A stretch of 64,000 nucleotides of DNA from NCBI GenBank assembly GCA_036937835.1, contig CM072875.1:19623501-19687500 (forward strand), written 5' to 3'. A model generated the notes under the pieces. It worked only from the letters and a program-made list of their open reading frames with translations, was not told the DNA's origin and did not search any database. This DNA is from Pampus argenteus (lineage: Eukaryota > Chordata > Actinopteri > Scombriformes > Stromateidae). Numbering within the stretch: the first letter of the stretch is position 1; each line of letters opens with the position of its first letter. Below are positions 23,636 to 38,500 of this stretch, piece by piece. The position numbers and the translations under genes are program-made.

Positions 23636-26578
23636 ATGTTTCGAAACCCATGGATCTCTAGTTACCATGTGAACCATGAGGAGCTCTGTGGCCAAGGTAA
23701 GGCCTGTAGAAGGGGTCCAGGATGGCTAAAGGCTACCATTAACTCTATAGACTGGGGAAATGGCTTACTGAGCTAAATGACAGTTTGCTAGTGATACGGT
23801 GGGCAGGTTTATATATATATATATATTTAATGCCTGTGGAGTTTCTGTATTTATTTTACCTCTGTTTGCATTGGTGGACCTGTTAAAACATGGATTCATG
23901 GATACAGTTAATGTGGGTATTATAAGCTGGTACAGAGGGTTTAAATGTGTTTCTGTTGGCACAGGCATGAACGTTAGGATAAAGCCCGTGTGTGGTTTAG
24001 GATGTGTGGTTTGACAGAGCTGCATATTCTCCTCTCTGATGTTCTGCCTTGTACATGAAACGCCGTTCACAAACATCACAAGGTGTGTCACTGCCTGATG
24101 GAGGTGGACGACCAGCAACCTCTCTACACAGACTGTGTGCAAGCGTTTCACTCAGGGAGTCTATTTTGCACCTCAGAATATTTATAGAAAATCCCTTTCC
24201 TCACCACGCTCACTTTGGGATCATCAGCAGCCTCTAAGCTGCTCTCTGGCACTGCCAGCCTTGAGCCTTGCGTTGCTTGTTTTGTTGACAACCTGCAGGC
24301 GTTTCCAAGGAAAGCTTCTGTGCAAGGGGTTTTCCAACCGAATAAACAGACAGATGGATGGATGAAAACACACCTTCGCAAGGTTCACACAGGCTTTTGA
24401 GTGTGATAAGAGCTCCACAGTTGTCCTCTCCATGTCTTCGTGGGATCAGTAATTTACATCTTGAGAAAAACATGATGGAGAAGTACATTTATGCATCAGT
24501 AGTCACTTTTGAGTCCTTGAATTTCTCCATATCTCTTCCCAAGACACTGAGAAACCTTTGAAATGAGTGTTAGCCCTCCACCACCACCACCATCATCTCC
24601 ACACCTTCCCTACAACCATAATTTGCTGCCAAAGGTTCCCTGTCTCCTCTGTATTGCTACACAGTCTTTGGTGGCCAAAATGGAGCAGGAACATGATCTG
24701 TCTCCTATACTGGGATACAACTTTACAACAGGCCGCTGTGACATGAGAGCGAGATGGTCACCTACAAACTGGATGTGAACTTTCTGAGTAACATTGTTTG
24801 ACTCAAATACTCAAGATGGAAATTTACTGTCTGAACCAAAATCACATTGTTGTTTATTCTGAGAGAATATAAACAGTTTTTGTCAAAATATCATAGAAAA
24901 TGAATTTAGTAGGAAAGTGGTAAACAAGAACAATAATCTTATCTTCCATCTTGACAATTTGCAAAGTAAACGGTAGAATTACGTACAACGGGAACGTGTG
25001 CCACGGACGGTGTTGTGATGCAGCAAAAATCATCTACTGAAGCTTAATGCCAGATTCATTGTTTTTATTGTGCATTGTATGCTGTTAAACTGGAAATTTA
25101 AATTGTGTCTGTTATGATCAGCTTTATTATGATCAGATGTGTCACTAATCAATGAATTAAAAAACATTGATACACTATATATACGATTTACACCAGCACT
25201 TTATTTTGACAAGGATGACATATTTGAATACTCTCGATGTCGGCACAGCGTGTCGATTTCTTTGCTGCTCGAGTTTATCACCAACTCTTGTTTTTTTTTT
25301 TCTTCTCAGGATTTGGGTCTCAACCTCCCTCCAAACTTTGCAGCTCGGCCTCGTTGCCAACTGACGCCTTAAGGTGAGGGAGGAATAGTCTCTTTTGTTT
25401 GCAGTCACCACATATAGACGCGGTAGTCAGTAGATGGATATTGTTTTTTTTACCTTAACTCAAAGCAGAGTTACACTTATTTTACACATGTAGCCTTTTC
25501 TAAGACTGTTTATGTTCTTCTCATTTTGCATTGTCATCATGTTGAGGATATGTAAGGATGTAGACTTATAAAGTGCTTTAGCTTATCATGCATAGTAAGC
25601 ATTAAAAGCTGGAGATGCCTGGAACAGCTTATCCTAACACACATTTTTGTTCACATAGCATTCGAGCCATAATGCCTCCTCCAGGAGCACTTTGCACCCA
25701 ACCCAGCCTCTGTTTGCATTATTTAACAGAATTTCCTCTGATTTTAACATTCAAGCTCTGGCACGACAATTAAAACGATCCCTAGAGAAAATATGAGATA
25801 TATTAATGTAACTATGCTACAGTTTTCAATAACAGATGTCCAAACATGTCTAAGAGTTAAGAAGAATTGACAAAAAAAATCTACATTTATTTATTTATAT
25901 ATATATATATAAACCTCCGTTTAAGTAATAAATTAATTTGTTTTTGAAGCTTTTAAAAAAATAAAACAGTTGGTTTTTAGATGTCTGTGCTCGTGTGACC
26001 TGTCAGGTAAAGACATTAAGAGAACAACTTCCTCTGAGTCGAGGCTTGATGACCTCGTTCTTAAACTGCATCCTGATGGAAGTCACTCCAGCTGAGATTC
26101 ACCTTTACCTGCCGTCACCTCTTTAAGTCATTTAAGGCAGAGTTGTGGTGAAGGCTCAAGGATCTAGGCAAGATTAATTTGTAATGTGTATTTAATTGAA
26201 TTCTCTTCGCTAATTTGCTAATAATGTTACCAGTTTGTCTCTCTTTTATAACTGAGCAGATTAAATAAAATCACCTGCTGATCAATCATCATCATCATCA
26301 TCATCATCATCGTTTGTAACTTCCTTCTCGTTCAGTTTTCAGAACGACTTCTCCTTGGGTGACAGGACCGCCTTGGTCAAGAGTGTTTCAGATACAGATG
26401 CCAAACTTCTGGTCGTCCTTCCCAAGGGTGTGCATTGGTTCTAACCACTTTACAATGACTCAGAATAACTTGAATACATACTTTTTTGCCATTTCTGTGA
26501 CACTACATTTTAACTTTCAGTTTCAGAGTTGAAGAAATACTTTGAGGGAGCTGTTCCGGCAGGTTTACGAATGAACAG
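23636..26578 (+). CDS. svil: svil N-terminal extension exons (89 extra codons)
   Basis: Four exons join in one frame: 23636-23696 (MFRNPWISSYHVNHEELCGQ), 25310-25373, 26336-26427 and 26521-26578. They run through FQNDFSLGDRTALVKSVSD and VSELKKYFEGAVPAGLR into MNRKERIARR. An in-frame TGA lies at 23591, so 23636 is the first ATG. It has A at -3, whereas the conventional ATG at 26571 has C at -3. Donors are CCAAG|GTAAGG, TTAAG|GTGAGG and the weaker AAGG|GTGTGC; acceptors are TTCTTCTCAG, CTCGTTCAG and AACTTTCAG. An alternative reading is that these are 5' UTR exons with a chance open frame. The length of open, protein-like sequence across four junctions argues against that. Confidence 0.7.
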
Positions 26579-29500
26579 GTAATTGTATTTTCTTTTCTTT
26601 TTTTTTTTTTTTGCTCTTACCAGCTGCTAACCTTTACCCTGCACCTTTTTGTTCTCTAATAGAAAAGAGAGGATAGCCCGGCGCCTGGAGGGCATTGAAA
26701 GTGATGCTCCACCTGCCCTGTTGCCTGGTGGTTTGGTAGCCAACAGGATGCTGGAGGAGGATCCACCGCGCTACACCCGCGCCTCGGACCCCTGTGAGCC
26801 TCGTGTGATGGGTAAGCATGGCACGCTGTGAGTGTATTTAACAAAGAACCATTAACTCATGCTTGTCATTCAGTATTTCTAAACTATAGTGAAATTGTAA
26901 ATATGAATGTCATTGCAAAAAAAACACAAATAAATGTGTTGCATGGTGTTGCATTTTGCACAATGTAAGCTCACTGATTAAAGGACACTGATATTAATAT
27001 CTTAAAATGTGTTTTGTTAGTGAGGCGCTACAGTCGAGAGGAGCTGGGGGCACCCCAGAAGCAGGTGTCATCTTCGGACAGGTCTGCACAGGTCAAAGGT
27101 GGTGTTGGCAGCGGCCGTCCAGAGCCAACGTTGGTGTATGTTGACCCAGTATCATTATCCACCTCCTCTACACCCACATCTGGCCCTGCAGACGCCACCA
27201 GCCTCAGTTCCAAGGCTGAACGCATTGCCCGCTACAAGGCCGAGCGCCGCCGCCAGCTGTCAGAGCGTTATGGTATCCTCCTGGACCAGGAGCCAGACAT
27301 TGATTTCACACCGCGCTACCGTTCCCGCCGTGACCATGACGCCTCTGACCGGCAAATGTCTGCCAGGCGAGACAGAAAGGAAGTGGAGGAACCAGGACAG
27401 GAGCCCAGGGTGCCATACCGCTCTGGAGTGGGTAGGGTTTACATGAGGACTCAGCCAGGTCCTACACCTGTTAACACATCAAGCCCTGCCCACACGCACC
27501 AAGCCCCTCCCCCAACACAAGAGAGACCGAGTAGATTCTCGGAGCAGGAAAGAGTGATGAACATGGAGAACTACCGGCGCGGTGCGGCTCAAGAGCGCCC
27601 AGTCGCTTCTCGAACCAGAACCCAGGAGCAGCAACAACACCTCCACCACCACCAAGACCCCGCCCACCTGGAACCAAGCCCCGCCTCCACCAGGGACTAC
27701 AGCGTTGCAGCGGTGCCCAGCTCTCCTCGCAGCGCCCGCCGGGCATCCCTGCCCTCCACACGCTACGGCATCTCCCCCGGGGATTTATTCATTGAGCAGC
27801 AGGCCCAGAGCATCCTCAACAGGCAGGGGTGAGTTTATAAAGAATGTGTGTATAACATCCATGAAGCACACAGTCGGGTCATAAGGTGTGTTTGACAAAG
27901 TGCTTTACAAGGAACCAAATGCAGATAAAATGAAAAAAACACTTGACAAAACAGACATAGGAGCTGAAATAATACATACATGTGGTCTGTGAAAGGCATG
28001 TTTGTCTCATTATTTAATGTTTCTTTATCCGTATTTTGACTCCAGTTTTACTGCATATAGAAATGTTTAGAAATGAATCATTATCACAGGTCATTAAGTT
28101 TCTCTCTGAACGGTACATGAGTACTAGTCTGATGTTGTGTCTACGATGTATTTTTAGACTACATTTAGTCCCAGACAACCAGGATTTCCTACTGATTTTC
28201 ACACTAAAAACAGAAAAACTTTAATTATTACAAAGTTGGCGACACAAGACGTATCGGGTGAGCAAATTGAAATCAAGATATTTTAGCACTACAATGTGTA
28301 GTCCGGTGTGGGCTGTCCACTGGCTGCTTCGTTATCTATGAGAGTGCTTGGATCTTTCTAGATTGTGGGTCCAGCTTGCCCTGCTCCAGTTTCACATTAA
28401 AAGTTTCTCTGGGGAGCTCATCAGGGAAAGGTTGTAGGGCAATAGGGAAGATTTTTAGAGGGGATATGATGCCCCTGCTTGCCCTGAGAAGCAACCCTGA
28501 TTTAACTTCAGCTTGGTTCATTAGCTGTTAAGCGGTTATGTCATTTTCTATTATAAACTTGAATATACCAGAAAATGATTCATAACACTTTGTCAAGTAA
28601 ATTAAGAAGAACTTGATGACAGAGGAGCTGAGACAAGTGTAAGATGTAATGAAGCCTATAAATAGTACTCTCCATATTTATGAAGGTTGAAAAGTGTCAT
28701 CAGCGAAGAACTGAACAACTAAAAATACTTTTATGTTACCCATGACATCCAAACGCTCGATGCGTACAACACAGCCAATTTTAAACTGATCGTGTAAATG
28801 ATAATGGGATTATTAAGTTTCTGCGATACATCAGAGTTGTTGTGATTATGGTGGATCAGTGCAGTCTACTTTAAACCGACCATTGAAAGAAGGATAAGAC
28901 GTTTGCCTCAGGGTTTGATACTGTCACCACATCATTCTGTAGCCTTGCCGCCCTGTCACAGAGCGACTGGTCTCTCAACACAGACTCAGAGGGTGACACT
29001 CAGACAGTCTGCAGCCGGCCTTCAAGGTACTGTCCACTGGAGATGCCATCAGTGTGAAGACATTATAAAGCCCTGTAGTCCACCGAGGGCCTGTGTTTTT
29101 TAGCTTATTATTACAAAAAAAACATCTGGGAAAATATCTGGGAAAATATAAGAAGATAAAAAACACGTCCCCGGTGGACATGCAGCTAACTTGTTCCTGT
29201 AGATATATTGAATAACTGTCCAATAATATATTTCATCTACCTCCCTTAACATTAGTGTCATGGTATCCCATTTAACAAGTGTTTAATGGACCTCAGTGGA
29301 TTTTGATTTTCCAACTGACAAACTTTCATTCCTAACTCAACATTTATCCATCGAAATATTAAGTGAATATATATCTGGGGAGCACACTTTTGTTTTTCAT
29401 CATTTGTACTATAATCTTAGCAAAGATTAGCAAGAAAGGTTCCTATTTAATTTTTCTCTTGCTCTCTTTAATTATTTCTCTTTTTTCATCTATACTAATG

Positions 29501-32500
29501 AAACACCTTGTCCCTAAAAGACCTTGCCGTTCACATAGTTCACGGTTCAAACACAGTTCTAGGAAGCAGAAGCAGTAAAACTGACCATTGTTTCGTAGAT
29601 ACAGTACCATCCACTGAACCTTCATTCTTCTTACATCGGTGTGTCTGTGTGTGGTCTGGATTTCATGAGAGGTTGAGTGGTGTTAGTGAACCAGAGTTGA
29701 TGGGGTAACAACATTAGTCAGCTCCGGGCCCCAACCAAGTCGGTCAAAGACTCACTGACTCAGCACTTGTCAACTGAGGCTGCACTCACACACCTCCTCC
29801 TCCTCCTCCTCCTTGTTAACCCCTATGAAATTACATCATGAACCCTGTCAGCAACCTCAGAAACCCATCAGCTATCTGTCTGATGATCTGTTTAAAGAAG
29901 TTATTAATGCTTTTAGTCACCTGGTTTGTTTTGTAGAAAGACAGGGTTTACCAGAAATGCATTACAGTTTGAGGTCATTGGATATATATGCATTTCTAGA
30001 CTAGACAGTGGCCCAGATCCGTGGCATTGCTGACTTGTTAATAGCCTGTGAATGGCTGAATGCCCATGGCTCGACTTTGAGCTGCATGGACAGGTGAAAT
30101 TCATAGACGCATGGCTAGTTTGGTCAGACAAACCTTTCTAGAGAAGAGTTAGTAAAACTTGACTGATTTCATCGGTACACATTAACAGCAGCTTCTATTC
30201 AATGGATGATGCTCCATTTATAAAATATATGTGGTCTTGGAGAAAGGAAAGGAAAGCCAACATACTCTTACACTTTTTCTATGTCTTCTGGACACTTTTA
30301 GCTAGTATTTATGCTAACTGCCTATGCAGCCTTATCAGCTGCTAATGCTAGCAGGTATTAGTGTATACTCATGTAGCACGAGCACTGTTTAAGTCCTTCA
30401 TGCCATGTCAGATAAGGCAGAGGCCCATCAATTATGTCTGGCTTAGTGGTCTACAATGAGATTAGTGCAACCTTTGGCTACCAGGGGGTCAGAAGACTAC
30501 AGATGAAAATAGTTTGTCTTACTTTTTTGGCACGGAAACACCAGAGAGAGAGAAAGAGAGAGAGCTGTTTGAACTGAGGCTCATATTTAAACCAGGGGCA
30601 TACCGCTGCTTGACCTTGTTGTCATTTGAGTGCAGGATTTGGGAACTCATGTCGGTCCCGTGACAGTCTCATGAAATAAACGGTTCTCTGTTTCACAACA
30701 TGCGCTTACGGCACACTTAACTGATATTGGAATCCAATATTAGTGAGAATTCAATTATTATTGTGCTAAATTTAAACCAGTCAGATACTGAAACAGATTT
30801 TTTTAAAATTTGTGACTTGTGTATTTTATTGTTTAACAGTCTCCATATCTTTGTGTGGAGACTGTCATAGTTTTTTATTTAATGGAACTGGAATCTCAGT
30901 GTCCCTTATTCATTCCTTTCCCCCAAGAATCCGCGTAAGGGAACGATTGTCCAGGGATGAAACTCCCCAGAGGCCCCCTGAGTGGAGTCCAGACAGGCAC
31001 CAGGGTAACAGACATCATGCTCAGGGGAGCACGCCACAGCACACGCCACAGTACACACCACAGCGGTCAGAATCCACCCAGCAAAGAACTGTTCCCCAGT
31101 CCTGGCACAGCACAGGCCACCAACCTGTCCATGGCCACACAGCTTACCCTCCCTCTGCCCACGAGAACCAACAATCTGGCCCTGCTGTGGACCACCAGCC
31201 CTATTTGGCCATGCCTGCCCCAGTGGCCACTGCCAAACTACCTGCACCTCCCGAAGTGCCACCAAGAAGGAGAGTGAGTGTCGACCAAATCTATGCTGCC
31301 CACAGGGAGGCAAGGTTGGAGGCCAGACAAGCCCTGAAAGAAGAAGCCCATACAGAGGGCCTGCTGAAGAGCAGGAAAGCTGTGTTGCCCTCAGAGATCC
31401 GTCGAAGGGAAAGGAGTGTAGATGATACTCATAGGGGCCATCATGAAGACATGGATTGGCAGAACTACAGCCCAGAACGAAGAAGGACGAGTCGAGGTGA
31501 AGAAGACTGGAACAGAGAGAGACCAAGAGAGAGAGGGAGGGAGAGAAATATCGAGAGGATCAGAGAAAGGGGAAGAGAGCATCTCTCTGGCCATGAGAGC
31601 CAAGAGGGAAGAGTAATTAGAGCCATACAGCCTTCACATTCATCTGTACACCAGCAGCCTACGCAGCAGCAAACATTAGAGCCGATCTACCATCAAGAGC
31701 CTCAAATGCACCTGCAAGAATTAGAAAACAGAAATAGACAACATGGCGCTCAAATTCAACAGCAAGATCCTCAAAGGCAGCAACAATTTGACCACTTTAG
31801 ACAACCCCAAGAGCCACAAAGACAAGTGCAGTCTCAAAGACAGCAGGAGAGTGAACTCCAAAGACAGGAACCTCACAGTCAGTTGCAAGACTCCAGGAGA
31901 AAACAACAAGAGCCCCAACAAAACAAAGAGTTTGAACCCGAGAGGCAGCAGCAGCAGAATCCGTCAGGGCAGCAGAGGTTGGACTCAGCCGTATACCTCC
32001 AGAAAGGCTCCTCTTTGCCTCAAGCCAGACAGAGAAGCATGGAGACGAGCGGAGGGCCCAAACCCAAGATACGCACCCGCTCCATGTCAGATATAGGTAT
32101 TAGCCAGCATTCTACCATGTATCGTATGGAGAGGGCAGCTGCCAGCAGAGAGACATCCAGGATCGTCCCCCCATCGGGGATGGCTAACGGGGACGTGGGC
32201 ACGCTGGACACCAGGGTGTCAGTAGCACAGCTGCGACACTCGTATCTGGAGAATGCCAACCGGAAGCCAGAGTTGTAGGTCCAATGGCATGGTCTCTGTG
32301 TTGCATTACTAATTACTACCTATGTCATCTTGTAGCATTAATGATATCCAAGTGTGTTGGTGTCGTAAAAGTTTTGGTTTGATCCTGCATGTTAAGATTG
32401 GCTAATGGCTTTTCAGTTGGGTTCGTCTGCAGTCAGGTTGTGCTCAAAATATTGTGCGAGTAGTGCTTTTCTAACTTGAGTACTGTTACTAAAACTAACT

Positions 32501-35500
32501 CAAAAACCGACCAACGTTAATACTTGTATTCTCCTTTCGTGTCGTCTTTGTCAATCTTTCCAAATTGGCTCCAAAAGTGAAACTACTAAAGTAGAACTGT
32601 CAGCAATGGAGGTAGATGATCGGGACAGGGGTGCTCGGAGGCCTCGGCGCTACATCACACCAGGAGAAAGTCGTATGTCGGAGAGGTTTAGGACGCAGCC
32701 CATCACCTCTGCAGAGCGTTTGGAGTCTGATAGGTACAGGAAGGGTTATCTGAGGTGGACCAGAGGAGGTCTTCACAGTCATTCTATTGACAAAGAACAA
32801 TATACTGCATCAGATGGCAGATTTGACATTCAGATCATAGTTCCTCAAATAAAAAAATACAGTATAAATGCGGATGTTTGATGTATTTTTATGTTTTCTT
32901 CAGATCTCGTCTAAGTCCATCACAGCTACAGGATGCTGAAGGTAATTTCCACTGCTAGAAAGTTGAATATTAGTATAATTTGTCATATTGTTTTTGTTTT
33001 TATGTTGTGAGGGAGTAGAAAAAACAAATGACTCATAATTACACCAAAAAGCTTATTGCTTCTCATTATTTAAGGTATGTCTGTGTCAGGGTTTTACATA
33101 CAATTGATGTTATGTAACAGAATTTTTTTTACTTTTTCATAATTAGATGAAGAAAAGCTGGATGACAGAGCCAAGATGAGTGTGGCTGCCAAGAGGTCTC
33201 TCTTCAGGGTACATTTCCCATCTCATGGGCATTTTAATTATAAGAACAGATACAATTTATAAATGTTTTTAATCTCATAATCTGAAAACCAAAAGTTGTG
33301 CAGACCTTCACAACACGCACTATTGGATGTGTAATATTTTGTACTTGCAAGTTAACTGGATATTCACAAATGCCCAAATGGATATTCTTGTGTTTCTGAT
33401 CCATATTCCTCATGTTTCCTGACATACTGTTCCAGGAGCTGGAGAGGACGTCAGACGGAGGTGTCCCCAAACCACGCTCTCGAAACGCTGCCGTAGAAAG
33501 GCGCCTGAGACGAGTTCAGGACCGGTCACACACACAACCCGTCACCAACAAGGAGGTGGTCAATGCTTCAAGGTAGCTCTTAGATATACCTTGTATTGCT
33601 TCATTTTGCACCATGTAGCTTGTAGGGAATGTCGCATTGCTATGTTTTCCTTGTCTCTTTTCTTTATTTTGGTTTCTCTCTTTTTCTTTCTTTTTCTTCA
33701 GACAATTCTGTCAAAGTCTTTCAAGTCTTTATTTACTTCTTTTCTCTCTGTCAGTGTCTTGTTTTTCCTTTCCTTGCATCAGCTGTATTTCATATATATA
33801 AATGTTGTTGTTGTTTTTTTCTATCCGTACCTTGTTTTCCTCACCTATAAGTGACCCTGCAACATCATCACAGCCTGTGGGAATCCACACCACTGTAGCT
33901 CGTGTCCCCAGCCCCACTGTAGTGGGCACCGGTGTGACTAGCATCAGGTACAGCTGGACTGGTGTCTGGGTGCTAGGTGTTTGTTTCTGTATGTGGATGC
34001 ATGAGTTGTTTACATAAATACCACATGACTATGCTCACCTTGCTCCTGGGGGACAAGTGTTCCTATTTTATATTTTAACATCTAGAATATCACTGTTGCA
34101 TGAAAGCATGGACGTTTTAATGATTTTTAATGATCTATATTTCATAAAGGATTAAAAATTACCGGGGCTCAATCACGTTTTATTACATTTTAATCTAGTG
34201 TTGAATTAACTTAATTAATCAGAATCCTCTTTATGTTTATAAAAATATATAAAACATTTATTTGCATACTCTACATATTTGTCAGTATTTTGTGTATATA
34301 TATATTTGTTGCTTTTGTGGAGTCTGCTGTGAGATCTATGTTATTCTCCTGATTGTTGAATGCATGATGCGTTCTTTATTGTATAGTATACATAGTATAT
34401 TAGTATAAGTTCCTTTTTTGAGAAGCTTCAGTGTAGGAGAAACCACCTGTTTCCTCATACAAACCTATATTTAATTTGTACTGAACAATATAAATGTACA
34501 GTAGCAACATTTTGCTCTCCAGCGCCCTCTCCTGGTTGGAGTGGCGATCTGTCTCACCAGCTCATCTTACCTTGTTATTTCTGCCTCCTCGTGTGCTGCT
34601 TCTTAGCTGTGTGCACCTTATAGGGGAAGAAAGCCGCTGTTTACACAGTCACTCATTCAGTGTTTTCCATGGCCAGTTTCCAAGCATTCTGTCTTGCAGC
34701 GTCTCTCATATTTGTATCATGAAAGTCAGAAAAGAAATAACATATCAAGTTACATATCTTATGGAAAGGTCAGAGGTTGAGCCAGTTAAAGTCCTTTGCA
34801 TGTCAGGGCTCAGTGTCCTGCAGTTTGTTTACCAACCCTGGTTTAACTCAGCACACTGCTGGGATATCACTGTAACCCCTGCAAACATCCCAGTGCATTA
34901 TATGATTATCTTGCATATAATCTGACATAGTTGTCACAGTTTACCTGGCTGGTCTTATCATGCATGTTCAGTTCTTTGATATATATAGGGGAGAAATACT
35001 AGATTTTGCCTTAAACTAATAAACTTAATTAAACATAATATAATAGCTTTGGGATTTTGCATGAATATAGACAGCTGACAGGTTTTTGATACTATACATT
35101 TTTTCCGTTCTTGAAGATTATTTTTGATTGTGCTCATATCTAAAAGTATGAAATCAAAGCCTACAGGATTTGATACTTCATGTAAAGATATTTGTATTTA
35201 AATATCTCATGTTCAGATTTTGGATACTTCATATTTTAAATGTATGCCTTCGGGATGCAAGGATGGCGATGATGATGCATTTTAATAGTTGGACCAATGT
35301 TTTTATTGCATTTAAGATATAAACACCTAGATGAGTTTTCATTTTAATAATAACTTTATTATTATCAGACTGACAGCCATCACTCACCCACCGACTCCTG
35401 TCTCTCCCTCAGCATCCAGGCCTCCTCCCAGCCAGGCTCAGTAGGCCAGGAGCAGGAGATTCAGGACCTCCAGGAGCACCAGAAACCAGCTCAAGCTCTG

Positions 35501-38500
35501 GACGCCGGGACAGAGGGCGGTGGCCAGGAGCCTGTCTTTGATGAGCCTGTCTCTGATGAGCCTGATTTGTCCACCCTCAGCTTGGCTGAGAAGATGGCCC
35601 TCTTCAACCGCCTTGCCCATTCTACAGGCAAGACTGCTGAGGGGAGCCGAGGTGACACCCGCCAGCGCAGGGCCAACGCCCGTTTTCAGACTCAACCCAT
35701 CACCCAGGGAGAAGTAGAACAGGTACAGATGATTTAGTTCATGTAATGATTTTGGAAGAAAACTGAACAGTATAAACTTTTATTCTACTTCATAATAATA
35801 AAATTATAAGTTCTGTGAAATAGAAGAAACACATGGATCAGCTCTAAAAATTAAACATTAATATTAGAAAGAAGGACATATTTACAATTTACCGCATTAT
35901 AATTGATTAACTTGTTTCCTGTTTTGTTATCAGAAAACCACTCATCAACCTTCAGTGGTATCCATCCTAATTACCCAACATAATAATAAAGATAAAGAGG
36001 ATTTAACATGAGAACATTTGTGACTATCTAAGCTTAACTCGAACAGGCCTGAAGCTACAGACGAGTCACTTCCAGGTCACTTACGCTCAGTGCAGTGAGT
36101 GTTGTTTTTTTTACAGCACATCAATTTCCTTTTGTGCTTTGTGGATTCTGTACAGCTGAATGACTCTTAGACAACACAGAGAGGTCACAGAGTTTATTCT
36201 GCTTTTGCTTTTTAACACCTAACAGTGTCCTCTAGATGTCACAAATCACATACAGTCAGAAATACTGTACGAGATACGTCAACACCTTTTTATACAGATC
36301 CAGATCAAGAGTGTTGTTGTTCACCTCCACCATGTTCTCAGCAGCGAGTCATAGTATCACTGGTGTCCACACAGGAAGCTGAGCCGCCGGTAACTTCTGC
36401 AGTGTGTAACAGCGACTTACAGGCCAATCAGGAGGAACATGTAAGATCCTGCTGCCTGTACGGAGCTTCTGATTGGTTGCATTGATTGATTGATTGATGT
36501 CGCCATTAATTGATCTGATTTGTCTCCATAGTGACCAGTGTTGTCTTGTTGTCTATGGCAGTTGCTGCTTACAGTAGCTGAGCGTAATAATTAGCTTAAT
36601 AATGTCTATAAATGCAAACTAGGGTGTATTTTTAAACATTACCTTGCATAGGTGCCTTAAAGAACAGGGTCACAACTTTTAAAGTCTTAAAACAATAGTC
36701 AGATGCAGAAATTAATTATTAATGAATTAATTCTTGCCATAATCTTTCCTTCTGTTCAAACTGATCTTAAAATGTGAGTGATAGGGGGGGGGAATCCACA
36801 GTCCTTCTGTGCAAAAAATATATTTAAAGGGTTATCTGAAGCTAATCCAAATGAATCAAATCCAGTAGATATCTTTCAACATTAGTCTTTTTGTTACTAT
36901 ACTACCAATGCAGCTCAACAGAGAAACGCAAAGAGGCAATTGTATGTTAAAAAGACTGTAAATGTGTTAGATATCCACTTGATGCAAACTTTTATATACA
37001 TGTTTGCATAATAGCCAGTATGAAGGCAGGATGATTATAGTGAGGAAAACCTCTTTGTGTGTTCATATGGACATCTGACTGTTGTTTTAAGACAAAATGG
37101 TGAACCTACCCTTTAAAGTTTAGGGTGCCTTGTTTGTTTTCTGTGGCTCATCTTTTCTTGGGTTTCAGCTGCTTCTGTTACATGCTTGTTCACTGCATAA
37201 CAAGCATGGGATATCTGAACATAAATGGTGTGTGCTAATTTATTCAGGCCTCTTCCCAGCTTGAATAAACTAGCAAAAAAAATGCTTATCAAGGGAATAA
37301 AGTATGTGGATGAGTCTGGCCTTAATATCGATATGGTGCAGAAATGTGTAAGGGACAATACACGACCTTGAATTACAACTAAAATCGATTCTCAGCAGTC
37401 TGGTGTGGAGTTTAAGCATCTTAAAGAAGGCTGTGTGTTGCAATCTCTTTGCCATGATGCAGTTTTACTAGAGATGTTTTTAGAAGAGATGAATGGCAAT
37501 AATTTACACACACACACATATAATTTATTTTGATTTTTTTGTGAACAACAGAGTTGCTATAAAACCAGAACATTTTATTTTGTAATTTGCCTCAATTCCT
37601 TCCCCTCATCAGTCCATCTCTGTCCTATTTTGCATTCTTTTAAACATAATATATCATCACAAATATCATTTACCAACATTTATCCTTTCATCCATCCTTC
37701 ATATCGATCCCTTCATCTCTCCTGACATATTTCTACCCTTTCCGACTTTCTGACATGATGCATGCTGTTCCTGCAGCTGAAAAACGGAGGCAAGATTAAA
37801 CTGGAGCCCCTTTCAGCCTCCTTGGTTCGCTCTGTGGCAGCTGTCACCTCCCAAGCCTCGGTTACCATGACGCCAGGTAGCAGTGGCATCAGTGACGATG
37901 GCTGTCTCCGTCCAGGGAAATCCACTGCCATCCCTTACATCCCTGCCCAACAACAGGCTTCCAGCACCACAAGCAGCCACCAGGAGAGGGCGCTGAAGTA
38001 TTTCTCCATGACCCAGAGTGGGGACCCAGGCCACCCTGAGCCTGAGCTCAACTCCTCCCCTCTTCTGCCTGAGAGCCCAGAAAGAGTGGGGGCTCCTCCT
38101 GTTCCCACCTCCTCCACTGGTCACAGGCGGCAGGGGGAGGCAGAGGCGGAGAGCTGGAGAGACAGGCAGGAGAAGGAGGTTAGGGAGAGACGACAGGGAG
38201 GAGCCAGAGAAGAGAACCAAGACAGCAGCATTAAGGGAAAGCCACACTCCCCTGACAGGGACCGGGACGACAGGCGGCAGCAGCAGCAGCATCCCCAGCC
38301 TCAGCACTCTTTGTGGAGGGGTGAGTCAGAGCCTGTGCCCAGCAGGAGAGCCGCAGACGGAGACTCCCAGGAGAGTAGGGAGAGAGTAGATAGAGGAGGA
38401 AGAGGAAGAGGAGGCTACCTGAGAGAGGCTGCAGTAGCTCACAGCTCCTCCACACAGGAGCTGCACCTCACTGAGAGGAGCAGCGGCCGGAGCCAAGCAG

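Noticed and set aside
23187..23651. 154-codon minus-strand frame overlapping the svil upstream start exon
   Set aside because: His/Thr/Arg-rich translation of a CA-rich stretch; the plus-strand svil exon explains the region better.
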